64,000 nucleotides of DNA from Burkholderia cepacia ATCC 25416 (lineage in GTDB: Bacteria; Pseudomonadota; Gammaproteobacteria; Burkholderiales; Burkholderiaceae), in assembly GCF_001411495.1 (NCBI RefSeq), contig NZ_CP012982.1, positions 2,542,001 to 2,606,000 on the forward strand, in the 5' to 3' direction. The notes under the pieces are model-generated. The model saw only the letters and a list, made by a program, of their open reading frames with translations, was not told where the DNA came from and ran no database searches. Positions 34,026 to 44,268 of the stretch are shown here, piece after piece. Position numbers and translations under genes: made by a program. The stretch's first letter is position 1; each line of letters starts with the position of its first letter.

Positions 34026-34616
34026 ATGAAAGCCAAAGTCATTTTCGCGACAGCGCTCACCGTCATATCGTCGGCTGCATTGGCAGCGGGTTCCTCCACG
34101 ACCAACCAGACACAGTCCGTTGCGGCGGGTGTTTCCGGTTCGGTTTTGGTCGGCTCTGGCAGCTATACCAGCAATTCGACTTCGACGGCGGGCGCGAACG
34201 CGGGCAGTACGGTGACACCCGCTGGTTCCGCCGGCACGGCATCCGCCTTCCACAACACGACCTCGACGGCCAGCGGTTCGGGCACGAACGGGGGCGCGTT
34301 CGCGGCAGGCGGCGGTATCGGTGCCGCAGGCTCGTACGGTGGAAACAGCAAAACGAACGAGAACGCGAATGCGCTGTCGGGAGGGGTGAGTGCCACGATC
34401 GTGCTGGGCGCAAACCACTACACGGCCAGCAGCGCGAACGACCAGGGCAATGCCAACGCGGGTGCCGCTGGGCTGACCGGCAGTGCTGGGTCAGGCGCGA
34501 TCACGGGTTCGAATCACTACAACTCGTCGACCGTGTGGAGTACCGGTTCGGCCGGCTCGCCGTCCGCATCGGGCGGAAGCAACGCCAGTTCAAGTGCGAC
34601 CGGAAGCAGTCATTAG
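34026..34616 (+). CDS. secreted Ser/Gly/Asn-rich protein 2
   Basis: 196 residues: signal peptide MKAKVIFATALTVISSAALA, then a low-complexity domain of Gly, Ser, Ala, Thr and Asn. Two loosely repeated units can be seen, GSYTSNSTSTAGANAGSTVTP... and NHYTASSANDQGNANAGAAG..., with the motif NHYxSS also at SNHYNSSTVW. The TNQTQS and NHY/HHY words are shared with protein 1, which suggests duplication. AAGGAATT precedes the ATG. Possible matrix fibre subunit, no known family. Confidence 0.75.
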   Translation: MKAKVIFATALTVISSAALAAGSSTTNQTQSVAAGVSGSVLVGSGSYTSNSTSTAGANAGSTVTPAGSAGTASAFHNTTSTASGSGTNGGAFAAGGGIGAAGSYGGNSKTNENANALSGGVSATIVLGANHYTASSANDQGNANAGAAGLTGSAGSGAITGSNHYNSSTVWSTGSAGSPSASGGSNASSSATGSSH

Positions 34617-34640
34617 TCAGGTGTGGGGGGGACCAGTTTC

Positions 34641-34662
34641 CCAGCGACGCTGGTCTCTTTTG
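34641..34662 (+). terminator. hairpin with T-rich end between secreted proteins 2 and 3
   Basis: CCAGCG-A-CGCTGG (34641-34653) is followed by TCTCTTTTG. It may be an attenuator that lowers expression of the downstream genes relative to the two upstream ones. Confidence 0.5.
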
Positions 34663-34691
34663 CCCACATTGTTGTCACGTAAGGAGTTGGC

Positions 34692-34973
34692 ATGAAGCAG
34701 AAACTGATTGCCGCCGCTCTGATGCTCGCGTCTCTGACGGCGTATGGCGCTGACCGTATTGCCAACGACGTGCAATCGAATTTGCAGACGTCAAACAACC
34801 CTGACCAGACAACCAAACCGTCAGAACAACAAACGCTTTCTTCGGGCAGTGCCATCGGCGGACCAGACGCTCAGCAGTGGCAGGGCATGTCGGCCGGCTC
34901 GTGGTCCCAGCTGGGCAACGGCTGGAAGCAGTTCGGGGAAGCAGGCAAAGCTGAAGGGAATCAGGGGAATTAG
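34692..34973 (+). CDS. secreted small protein 3
   Basis: 93 residues. A signal peptide (MKQKLIAAALMLASLTAYG) is followed by a polar Gln/Asn/Ser-rich region (SNLQTSNNPDQTTKPSEQQTLSSGSAIG) and a C-terminal part with Trp spaced as QQWQGMSAGSWSQLGNGWKQFGEAG. It could be a minor subunit or chaperone for the larger low-complexity proteins. AAGGAGTTGGC precedes the ATG. No family recognised. Confidence 0.7.
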   Translation: MKQKLIAAALMLASLTAYGADRIANDVQSNLQTSNNPDQTTKPSEQQTLSSGSAIGGPDAQQWQGMSAGSWSQLGNGWKQFGEAGKAEGNQGN

Positions 34974-35017
34974 TACGGTTGCCTGGGTGGGAGGTAAAAC
35001 CTCGTCCGGAGAGTGAA

Positions 35018-36763
35018 ATGAACAGCAACAGGATCAAGGTGGCATGCGCTGCGATGTTCGCGATGACCACGATCGGCGCCCAAGCGCAAACCGCCGATTC
35101 GACTTCGAGCGCGCAGTCGTCGACGTCGTCGACGGCAGTCAGCCAGGGCGGCGGCTCGAGCATGAACACGAACACCACGAGCTCGCGCGGCGGCAACGCC
35201 ACCAGCTCCAGCGGGGTTCGCAGCAGCGGCAATTCGAGCGTGAACGTGAACGTGACGATGCCGTCCAGCACGAGCGGCGGCACGAACGTGACGCCGCAGT
35301 CGCTGCAGTCGTCCGGCGCGCCCGGCACCAACCCGTACAACACCCAGTCGTCGGAAAACGTCAATTATTCCGGCACGCAGACGATCAAGACGAACCCCGC
35401 GATCCAGGCGCCGGGCCTCACGACCACGCTGTCCGATACCTGCATGGGATCGGTGAGCGTCGGCGTGTCGTTTCCGGGGTTCGGCGCGACGGGCGGCACG
35501 ACGCTGGTCGACCAGGCCTGCGTGCGGCGTCTCGATGCGCGTGAATTCCGTGCGATGGGCCTGACAGACGTGGCGCTCGCGCTGCTCTGCCAGAGCGACG
35601 CGAACCGGCGTGCGGTGGAAGCGACCGGGCATCTGTGCCCGGGCACGACGACGCCGCTCGCACGTTCGAACGTGGCGCCGAGCGTGGAAGCGACGGTCGC
35701 CGACGACGTGAAGTATCGCGATCCGATCGTGCGTGACCGCATGGGCTTGCCGCCGCTGGGCGCAGCCGCGCCGGCACCGGCGCAGGCCCGCCCGGTGGCG
35801 ACGACCTCGGTGCAGGCGGCGCCCGTGTCGGTGCCGGTACCCGTGCCCGTGCCGTCGATCGCGCCGGTTGTCGCCGCGCCGGCCGTTGCCGCACCGGCTG
35901 TTGCTGCTGCCGCGCCGGCAACGGCGGCGCCGGCTGTTGCTGCCGCAGCCCCTGCCGTTGCCAAACCCGCCATTGCAGCCGCGGCACCGGCCGTCGCCGC
36001 AGCGCCTGCGGTGGCTGCCGCACCCGCTGTCGCCGCCGCGCCCGCAGCCTCGGTCGTACCGGCGGCCGCGATCGCCGCCGTGCCGGCTGCCGCCGTGCTC
36101 GCCGCGCCGGCCGTTGCGGACAAGGCATCGCCGGTACCTGCCGCGCCGGTCGCCGACACGAAGGCCCCCGAACCCGTGCAGCCCGTCGCCGACAAGGCAC
36201 CGGAGCCCGCGCCGGCGGTCGCCGACAAGGCGCCGGAGCCCGCGCCGGCGGTCGCCGACAAGGCGCCGGAGCCCGCGCCGGCGGTTGCCGACAAGGCGCC
36301 CGAACCCGCACCGGTAATCGCCGACAAGGCCCCCGAGCCTGTGCAGCCCGTCGCCGACAAGGCACCGGAGCCGATGCCGGCCGCGACCGACAACGCAGCG
36401 CAGGCCGCTGCCGCGCCGGCTGCGGATACGACGCCGGCCGCTGCCGTCGTTGCGGCGCCCGCAGCCGAGGCCGCGATGCCCGCACCGGCAGCCGATGCGA
36501 AGGCCGCGGAACCAGCTCCGGTCGCCGCGGAAGCGCCCGCACCGGAACCCGCGCAGCCTGCCGCCGCCGCGGCCGCAGCGCCTGCCGACATGCCGGCAGC
36601 CGACGCGAAGGTGCCGGACCAGGCAGCCGCGCAGCCCGCCGAGATGCCGGCGTTGTCCGATCCGGCGCAAGGATTGCCGGCGGCTCCGGTCGACCAGCAG
36701 GCCGCCCCGGCTGTACCGGTCTTGCCGGCTCCGGCCGTCATCTCGACGAGCACGTCGTCGTAA
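35018..36763 (+). CDS. large secreted protein 4 with Cys domain and Ala/Pro repeats
   Basis: 581 residues in three parts after a signal peptide (residues 1-23). Residues about 25-130 are Ser/Thr/Asn/Gly-rich. Residues about 135-215 form a compact domain with four Cys (LSDTCMGS, VDQACVRR, LALLCQSD, GHLCPG). From about 245 to the end it is nearly all Ala, Pro and Val, with a tandem 11-residue repeat VADKAPEPAPA. The long Ala/Pro tail could span the periplasm or cell wall as TonB-type proteins do. ATG 35018 follows GGAGAG; an upstream start at 34979 is less likely. Function unknown; probably linked to export or anchoring of proteins 1-3. Confidence 0.75.
   Translation: MNSNRIKVACAAMFAMTTIGAQAQTADSTSSAQSSTSSTAVSQGGGSSMNTNTTSSRGGNATSSSGVRSSGNSSVNVNVTMPSSTSGGTNVTPQSLQSSGAPGTNPYNTQSSENVNYSGTQTIKTNPAIQAPGLTTTLSDTCMGSVSVGVSFPGFGATGGTTLVDQACVRRLDAREFRAMGLTDVALALLCQSDANRRAVEATGHLCPGTTTPLARSNVAPSVEATVADDVKYRDPIVRDRMGLPPLGAAAPAPAQARPVATTSVQAAPVSVPVPVPVPSIAPVVAAPAVAAPAVAAAAPATAAPAVAAAAPAVAKPAIAAAAPAVAAAPAVAAAPAVAAAPAASVVPAAAIAAVPAAAVLAAPAVADKASPVPAAPVADTKAPEPVQPVADKAPEPAPAVADKAPEPAPAVADKAPEPAPAVADKAPEPAPVIADKAPEPVQPVADKAPEPMPAATDNAAQAAAAPAADTTPAAAVVAAPAAEAAMPAPAADAKAAEPAPVAAEAPAPEPAQPAAAAAAAPADMPAADAKVPDQAAAQPAEMPALSDPAQGLPAAPVDQQAAPAVPVLPAPAVISTSTSS
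36149..36382 (+). repeat. 33-bp in-frame tandem repeats
   Basis: Six 33-bp units encoding V/I-ADKAPEPxxx (36185-36382) are preceded by a degenerate 36-bp unit. Three of the units (VADKAPEPAPA) are nearly identical in DNA. Copy number may vary between strains by slippage. Confidence 0.85.
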
Positions 36764-36917
36764 GCACGCGGGTCTGGCTCCCGTGCGCCGGAATGGCGGC
36801 GCACGGGAGCCGTCCGGACCCGATGCCCGGCGGTCGTTTCCTGTTTGACGGGTGTTGGTCCCATCCCCGAGGTCAACACCTCTTTTTGCCTGACGAGGAT
36901 GCAAGGAGGCCTCAATC

Positions 36918-37502
36918 ATGAGGATCTTTTTGGTCGCTCTGTTGTTGTACAGCGCACAAGCCGCAGCACAGGCGGTATTTCAGAACCCGGCGGTCTTCGT
37001 GATCCTGGGCGAGCAGACCGCGGCAAACGCCGCGAGCGTCGCGCAGGCGCTGACGACGCTCGGTCGCGCCGACAACACGGCGTGCGCGCCGATGATGATG
37101 ATCGGCGATCCGCAGATGATCTACATGATGCCGGAGGAGGGTCACGCGCCGTCGTGGCAATCGCCGGTGTACGGCCGTGGCGCGCCGTTCGAGGCGCAGA
37201 GGGGGCCGACGCCGACCGGCAAGACGGTCGGCGCGATGCAGCATGCCGAGGACATGCAGACGCAGCCATGGAGCGACGGCAGCGCGATCACGCAGAAGAT
37301 CGCAGGCGATGCGAGCGTGACGGCGGCGGACCAGGTGAGCGGCTGGCAGCGCAACGGGCTCAGCTCGATCGAGACGGCCCGGGCGACGGAAGTGACGGTG
37401 AACGGCAAGACCTACCGGGCCTATCGTGACGACCTCAACGGTGCCGCGAAGCCGGTCGTCGAGCCGCAGATCTACACGCAGCGCGTCGTTTTCTGCCGAT
37501 AA
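36918..37502 (+). CDS. secreted protein 5, unknown
   Basis: 194 residues with a short signal peptide (MRIFLVALLLYSAQAAAQA). The mature part is less biased: VFVILGEQTAANAASVAQALTTLG, a Met-rich stretch (ACAPMMMIGDPQMIYMMPEEG), and a C-terminal part with YTQRVVFCR. Two cysteines could form one disulphide. AAGGAGG precedes the ATG. It is the last exported protein before the sigma-54 activator gene. The family is not recognised. Confidence 0.7.
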   Translation: MRIFLVALLLYSAQAAAQAVFQNPAVFVILGEQTAANAASVAQALTTLGRADNTACAPMMMIGDPQMIYMMPEEGHAPSWQSPVYGRGAPFEAQRGPTPTGKTVGAMQHAEDMQTQPWSDGSAITQKIAGDASVTAADQVSGWQRNGLSSIETARATEVTVNGKTYRAYRDDLNGAAKPVVEPQIYTQRVVFCR

Positions 37503-37612
37503 CGAACGTCAATCCGAGAACGGCCCGGCGCCGCGTCGCGGGACCACGGTGCCCCGCTCCACGCGATCCGGCAACGGCCGTTTCGACAACCAACCCAAGC
37601 GACGAGGCCATC

Positions 37613-39034
<1,422 letters not shown>

Positions 39035-39165
39035 CGCGCCGCGGCGCGCAGCCGCTCAAGACCGCGCGACGTCGGCCGTTAAGACATGAAACGGCCCGTC
39101 CGGACCGCCGCGCGGCGATGCGCGCGCGGCCGGCATGCGGCGCATCACGCTTATCCGAGGTTACC

Positions 39166-39672
39166 GTGGCAGAGTGCAGTCACTGCGGCAGGACGTTCCT
39201 GGTCGGCGGGCGGTCGATCGACGGCCGCCGCTATTGCCGTCCGGCGTGCGCCCGGGCGCATCCGATCGTCGTCGAGGCGGAGCGGGTGCCCGACGCGAAG
39301 GTCTGGGAGTACGTACACGACTGGCGTTACGGGCCGTGCCCGATCTGCCGTCGCGACGACCGGCCGGTCGATGTCCATGCGTCGCATCGCGTCGTGTCGC
39401 TGCTGTTCGTCACGCGCTGGGCGACACGGCGCCACGTGTGCTGCCGGCGTTGCGGCCGCAGGAAGCAGGCGGTCGCGTTGCTGGCGTCGGCCGCGTTCGG
39501 CTGGTGGGGGCTGCCGTGGGGCCTCGTGCTGACGCCGATCCAGCTCGCGCGCAACGCGCTCGGGCTGGCCGCGCGCGATCCGCAGGTCGCGACGCGGCAG
39601 TTCGAGCAGCTCGTGCGGCGCAAGCTGGCGGCGCGCCGGCTGCAGCGCGCGCGGCAGGGCGCCGGCGCCTGA
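39166..39672 (+). CDS. zinc-ribbon membrane protein, unknown
   Basis: 168 residues from a GTG start (CCGAGG upstream). Two pairs of cysteine motifs are seen at the N-terminus (AECSHCGRTF with YCRPAC, 2-30) and the middle (GPCPICRRDD with VCCRRCGRRK), which should bind zinc. One hydrophobic hairpin (AVALLASAAFGWWGLPWGLVLTPIQLARNALGL) follows. Function unknown; it lies 131 nt after the activator gene. Confidence 0.65.
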   Translation: MAECSHCGRTFLVGGRSIDGRRYCRPACARAHPIVVEAERVPDAKVWEYVHDWRYGPCPICRRDDRPVDVHASHRVVSLLFVTRWATRRHVCCRRCGRRKQAVALLASAAFGWWGLPWGLVLTPIQLARNALGLAARDPQVATRQFEQLVRRKLAARRLQRARQGAGA

Positions 39673-39699
39673 GCGTGCGGTGCGGCGTGCCGCGCGCGA

Positions 39700-40194
39700 T
39701 CAGGAGGCCGGCCGCTCGAAGCCCGAGGCGACCCAGCGCTCGGCACCGGCCTTGTTGAGCTTGAAACCGGCCGACACCTTGGCTTCGGCCAGCAGCTCGC
39801 CATACGGATCGAATGCCTTGAGCTGCGCGTACGGCTCGAATTCGTCCGGCACGATGTCGAGCGTCACCGACACATCCTGGCCGTCCTCGCCCTGAACCGT
39901 CACTTCCTTGTGCAGCATCGCGCGCCGCTGCTGCTCGTGGCGCATCAGCACCTCGCTCGCGGTCTTCACGAGCGTGCGGAACGCGTTCGCGTCCATCGGC
40001 TTGGGGTTCTTCTTGTCGCGGCCCATGGTCCACGGCCCGACGAGCGCGGGCTCGGACTCGCCGTCCTTGATCATTTCGACGGCCCAGCCGTCGTCGTCTT
40101 CGTTCTTGATGATGCGGGCCGTCCAGCCGTTGTCGCGCCAGAGGCCGTCTTCGTGGATGGAGGTGTCGTCGGATTGCAGGTCGGATTCGGTCAT
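39700..40194 (-). CDS. conserved hypothetical protein
   Basis: 164 residues, acidic, without signal or membrane segments: DNGWTARIIKNEDDDGWAVEMIKDGESEPALVGPWTMGRDKKNPKPMDANAFRTLVKTASEVLMRHEQQRRAMLHKEVTV... It is a soluble, probably cytosolic protein with good coding character. ATG 40194 is the first Met before the conserved part. No family was recognised. Confidence 0.7.
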   Translation of the reverse strand: MTESDLQSDDTSIHEDGLWRDNGWTARIIKNEDDDGWAVEMIKDGESEPALVGPWTMGRDKKNPKPMDANAFRTLVKTASEVLMRHEQQRRAMLHKEVTVQGEDGQDVSVTLDIVPDEFEPYAQLKAFDPYGELLAEAKVSAGFKLNKAGAERWVASGFERPAS

Positions 40195-40502
40195 GAGGAA
40201 AGCGGGGCGGGGCCACCGGAGTACGGGCGCGGGCACGGGGCGGTGGCGCGCGGCCGGCATCGGCGCGTCGCTCGCCGCCGGCGGCCCGGCGCGGCATGCA
40301 AAGGCGTCGATTTTACCTGCTGGCCGGCCGGATGGCCCGTGTGGCCCGCCACGCCGGCCATCCGGCCGATGTTCCGAGGTGCCGGCCGCTCCGCGACGGC
40401 CGCTCGAACCGGCGCAAATATCAAACTCGTATTACGTCCCTGACGACCAATCCCGTTACCGTCCGATATCCCGTCCGCGTGCGGCTTCATAGAATCGGTG
40501 TG

Positions 40503-40520
40503 CAGGCTAAAAATAGCCTG
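40503..40520 (+). promoter_or_regulatory. small hairpin upstream of the response regulator gene
   Basis: CAGGCTA-AAAA-TAGCCTG is a perfect 7-bp inverted repeat, 73 nt before the start codon at 40593. A -10-like CATAGAAT precedes it (40488-40495). Confidence 0.4.
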
Positions 40521-40592
40521 AACGTCCGATCAACGCCAAACCGGCCGTGCGCGCTCCGCGTCGCGCGGCCGATGAACCACCGGGAACCACGC

Positions 40593-41270
40593 ATGAGGAA
40601 ATTCAACGTTCGCATCGTCTTCGCGTACGACTGGCCGTTGACGCTGGCCGGCATCGAGCAGGTCGCAGGCAGCGCCTGCGCGATCGAGCTCGTCGCGGTA
40701 TGCCGGAATGTGGCCGAGCTGGCCGCGTCGCTCGGCGGCGTCGACTGCGATGTCGTGCTGGTCGACTATGCGATCCGCGGGGACGCGCAGATGGACGGCC
40801 TCGGGCTGCTCGACTGGCTGCGGCGCACGCGTCCGAACGTCGGGGTCGTCGTGCTGGTCGCGAACGAGAATCCGCTGATCGTCGGGTCGATCCTCGCGAT
40901 CGGCGGCGTGAGCGTCGTCAGCAAGTTCGACGAGGTCGGCCATATCGTCACGGCCATTCATTCGAGCTACAGCGGCGGGCACTACCTGTCGCCGCTCGTC
41001 AGGCGCGCGGTCGATGCGGCCGGCGAGCGCGGCGAGGCGCCCGTGAAGCTGTCGGCGCGCGAAATCGAGGTCATTCGCCTGTATCTGTCCGGGGTGCCGA
41101 TCAAGACGATCGCGCAGCGTCTGAGCAAGGGCAAGCAGACGGTCAGTGCGCAGAAGATCAGCGCGATGAAGAAGCTCGGCGTGAACAACGACGTCGAGCT
41201 GGTCCGGCGGGCGGCGGGGCTGGGGCTCGGCACCGGTGCGGCCGCGCCGCGGCCCGGCGACGCGGCGTGA
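40593..41270 (+). CDS. RcsB-like response regulator (NarL/LuxR type)
   Basis: 225 residues. The receiver domain has its phosphorylation Asp in DVVLVDYAI, an acidic residue at YDWPL and the conserved Lys in VVSKFDE. The C-terminal LuxR-type helix-turn-helix is VKLSAREIEVIRLYLSGVPIKTIAQRLSKGKQTVSAQKISAMKKLGVNNDVELV, with the overall look of RcsB. No sensor kinase gene is next to it. The ATG at 40593 is chosen over one at 40572, since the receiver fold starts at once. Confidence 0.85.
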   Translation: MRKFNVRIVFAYDWPLTLAGIEQVAGSACAIELVAVCRNVAELAASLGGVDCDVVLVDYAIRGDAQMDGLGLLDWLRRTRPNVGVVVLVANENPLIVGSILAIGGVSVVSKFDEVGHIVTAIHSSYSGGHYLSPLVRRAVDAAGERGEAPVKLSAREIEVIRLYLSGVPIKTIAQRLSKGKQTVSAQKISAMKKLGVNNDVELVRRAAGLGLGTGAAAPRPGDAA

Positions 41271-41295
41271 GCCCGCGTGCGCCGGACGGCCGCCG

Positions 41296-42849
41296 TCAGG
41301 CCGGCAACGCAAACCGCGTCACGGCGTCCCGCAGCGCCTCGGCCTGATCGCGCAGCGAATGCGCGGCGGCCGCCGCTTCTTCGACGAGCGCCGCGTTCTG
41401 CTGCGTGACCTGGTCCATCTCGCCCACCGCGCGATTGACCTGCTCGATGCCGGCGCTCTGTTCGCGCGACGCATGGCTGATCTCGTCGAGGATCTCGTTC
41501 ACGCGCCGCACCGACTGCACGATCTCGGCCATCGTCTCGCCCGCGTGCGTGACGAGCGCCGCGCCTTGCTCGACGGTCTCGTTCGACGACACGATCAGCG
41601 ACTTGATTTCCTTCGCCGCCGTCGCCGAGCGTTGCGCGAGCGAGCGCACTTCGGCCGCGACCACCGCGAAGCCGCGGCCCTGTTCGCCCGCGCGCGCGGC
41701 TTCGACGGCCGCATTCAGCGCGAGGATGTTGGTCTGGAACGCGATCCCGTCGATCACGCCGATGATGTCGCCGATCTTGTGCGAGCGGTCGGTGATCTCG
41801 TTCATCGTGCGCACGACGTCGTCGACCACCGCGCTGCCGCGCGTCGCGACCTGCGCGGCCTGGCCGGCGAGCGACGCGGCCTGGGCGGCGCTGTCCGCGT
41901 TCTGCTTCACGTTCGCGGTCATCTGGTCCATGCTCGACGCGGTCTGCACGAGCGCGGCCGCCTGTTCCTCGGTGCGCTGCGACAGGTCCGTGTTGCCCGA
42001 CGCGATCTCGCTTGCGCCGACGTTGATGTTCTCGGTACCCATCCGCACGCGCGACACCATGTCGATCAGCCCGCCTTGCATCGTGTGCAGCGCGTGCAGC
42101 AGGCTGCCGCGATCGTCGTGCTTCACGGCGACGTGCGCGGTCAGGTCGCCCTGCGCGATGCGCTGCGCGGCGTCGAGTGCCACTTCCAGCTCGCCGCCGA
42201 GGTTCGCGCGCACGCTTTTCAGCACCAGCACCATCACGGCGGTCGCGATCCCGCCGAGCACGGTCGTCATCGCGAGCCAGCGGCCGACGCTTTCGAGCAC
42301 GGCGGTGCGCACGTCGTTCATGTACATGCCGGTCACGATGTACCAGTCCCAGGGTGCGAAGCGCTGCACGGCGCTGGTTTTCTCCTGCGGCTTGTCGGCG
42401 CCCGGCTTCGGCCACAGATACTCGACGAAGCCCTTGCCGCCTTCGAGGTTGCCGGCCTTCACGATCTCGACGAACAGGTGCTTGCCGTTCGGGTCGGTGA
42501 AATTCGACACGTCCTTGCCGTTGAGGTCGGCCTTGATCGGATGCATCACGATCACGGGCTTCGAGTCGTTGACGGAGATGTAGCCGTCGGCGCCGGAACG
42601 CATCGCGGCGATCGCCTCGAGTGCCTTCTGCTTCGCGTCGGCTTCCGGCAGCGCGTTCTGCTGCGACAGCTTGTAGTAATGATCGGTCACGCTCGCGGCC
42701 TGCGCGACCAACGACGCGAGCTGGTCGCGGCGGTCCGCGATCATCGATGCGCGCGTCTGCCAGGCCCCGAGCCCGGCGATCACGAGCAGGCCGAGCCAGA
42801 GGATGACGATCATCGAGGCGAGTTTCTGATTCAGGGAAAGGTTGCGCAT
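41296..42849 (-). CDS. methyl-accepting chemotaxis protein with single Cache domain
   Basis: 517 residues. TM1 lies at about 10-30 ([21 protein letters not shown]), then a periplasmic sCache_2-type domain (about 40-185; [33 protein letters not shown]), TM2, a HAMP linker and the long coiled-coil signalling domain with the hairpin tip [27 protein letters not shown]. No C-terminal NWETF tether is present. It detects a small ligand, possibly an organic acid given the Cache type. It converges with the response regulator gene, 25 nt apart. Confidence 0.92.
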   Translation of the reverse strand: MRNLSLNQKLASMIVILWLGLLVIAGLGAWQTRASMIADRRDQLASLVAQAASVTDHYYKLSQQNALPEADAKQKALEAIAAMRSGADGYISVNDSKPVIVMHPIKADLNGKDVSNFTDPNGKHLFVEIVKAGNLEGGKGFVEYLWPKPGADKPQEKTSAVQRFAPWDWYIVTGMYMNDVRTAVLESVGRWLAMTTVLGGIATAVMVLVLKSVRANLGGELEVALDAAQRIAQGDLTAHVAVKHDDRGSLLHALHTMQGGLIDMVSRVRMGTENINVGASEIASGNTDLSQRTEEQAAALVQTASSMDQMTANVKQNADSAAQAASLAGQAAQVATRGSAVVDDVVRTMNEITDRSHKIGDIIGVIDGIAFQTNILALNAAVEAARAGEQGRGFAVVAAEVRSLAQRSATAAKEIKSLIVSSNETVEQGAALVTHAGETMAEIVQSVRRVNEILDEISHASREQSAGIEQVNRAVGEMDQVTQQNAALVEEAAAAAHSLRDQAEALRDAVTRFALPA

Positions 42850-43089
42850 GGTGTGTGGTCGGTCAGTCGTGGAAGCTCGCCGGGGCGGCGTGACGGGATA
42901 AGTATCTTGACGGCGTCCGACGTGCGTTGCCGTAGGCGGGTTATCCCTAGGAGCCGGCGCCGGCGCCGATGCCGTCGACACCGACAAGGGCATCTATGCA
43001 TATGCATAACGGGCGTCGCTATACTGTCGGGGCGTTTGAATGCGCGCCGCGCGCGGCGCGGCGGCGAATGAAACCGAAAGGAGGCAACG

Positions 43090-44037
43090 ATGCGAATTCT
43101 GGTGGTGGGGGCCGGCGCGGTCGGCGGATACTTCGGCGGCCGGCTGGCCGCGGCGGGGCGCGACGTGACGTTCCTGGTGCGCGACGGCCGCGCGGCCGCG
43201 CTGGCGCGCGACGGGCTGCTGATCCGCAGCCCGCGCGGCGACCTGACGCTCGCGAACGTGCAGACCGTGCGCGCGGGCGACGCGGGTGCCGGTGTCGCGC
43301 CGTTCGACCTCGTGCTGCTGAGCTGCAAGGCGTACAGCCTCGACGACGCGATTGAGTCGTTCGCGCCGTTCGTCGGCCCGCAGACGCTGATCCTGCCCAT
43401 GCTCAACGGGATGCGCCATCTCGACGTGCTGCGCGAGCGGTTCGGCGCCGCGCAGGTGCTCGGCGGGCTGTGCGTGATCGCGGCGACGCTCGATCGCGAG
43501 CAGCGCATCGTGCACCTCAACGACACGCACGGGGTCACGTTCGGCGAACTCGCGGGCGGCGAATCGCCGCGTGTGCGCGCGGTGGCCGAGGTGCTCGGCG
43601 GCGCGGGTTTCGATGCGACGCTCAGTGACGACGTGGCCGCGCGGATGTGGGAAAAATGGGTGTTCCTCGCGACGCTCGCCGCGAGCACGTCGCTGTTCCG
43701 CGCCTCGGTCGGCGACATTCTCGCCGCGCCGGACGGCCGCCGCCTGCTCGAGACGATGCTCGGCGAATGCAGTGCGATTGCCGAGCACAACGGCCACCGG
43801 CCCGATCCGGCCGCCATCGAGCGGATGCAGCGGATGGTGCTGACGCCGTCGCCGCTGACCGCGTCGATGCTGCGCGACGTCGAAAACCATGCGCGCGTCG
43901 AAGCCGATCACGTGATCGGCGACCTGCTCGCGCGCCGCGACCCGCAGGCGGCCGATGCGCTGTCGCTGCTGCGGATCGCGTACAACCACCTGAAGGCGTA
44001 CGAAGCGCGTACCGCGCGCGAGCACGCGGCCGCGTAA
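43090..44037 (+). CDS. 2-dehydropantoate 2-reductase family protein
   Basis: 315 residues of the ApbA/PanE family: Rossmann motif MRILVVGAGAVGGYFGGRLAAAG, FDLVLLSCKAYSLDDAIESFAP, PMLNGMRHLDVL, and the C-terminal catalytic Lys in MWEKWVFLATLAAST. The family reduces ketopantoate to pantoate with NADPH for CoA synthesis. Several paralogues are usual in Burkholderia, so this one may act on another 2-keto acid. AAAGGAGG precedes the ATG. Confidence 0.85.
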   Translation: MRILVVGAGAVGGYFGGRLAAAGRDVTFLVRDGRAAALARDGLLIRSPRGDLTLANVQTVRAGDAGAGVAPFDLVLLSCKAYSLDDAIESFAPFVGPQTLILPMLNGMRHLDVLRERFGAAQVLGGLCVIAATLDREQRIVHLNDTHGVTFGELAGGESPRVRAVAEVLGGAGFDATLSDDVAARMWEKWVFLATLAASTSLFRASVGDILAAPDGRRLLETMLGECSAIAEHNGHRPDPAAIERMQRMVLTPSPLTASMLRDVENHARVEADHVIGDLLARRDPQAADALSLLRIAYNHLKAYEARTAREHAAA

Positions 44038-44039
44038 GC

Positions 44040-44061
44040 GCCGGGCGGGCGGCCGCCCGGC
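44040..44061 (+). terminator. hairpin after the reductase gene
   Basis: GCCGGGCGG (44040-44048) and CCGCCCGGC (44053-44061) form a 9-bp stem with a 4-nt loop directly after the stop codon. No U-tract is seen. Confidence 0.6.
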
Positions 44062-44268
44062 CGTTCCGCACTGCACAAATTTGCCATCCGGCGCCATTTG
44101 CGGCCGGAATGGGCAAAAAAGTATCGAAAATCAGGCGTAAAGTTGGTGGAGCCGCGCGCTCGATCGACCTACATTGCTTCCCATGCGACCGGTCGCGTCG
44201 CCGCGTGAAATACGCGGCGCACGCGCAAAACGAACCGGCCGGCGAGACACGGGAATGGAGACGCCCAC

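Noticed and set aside
36149..36382. CRISPR-like repeat array
   Set aside because: The units are adjacent, without unique spacers, and encode a protein repeat in frame.
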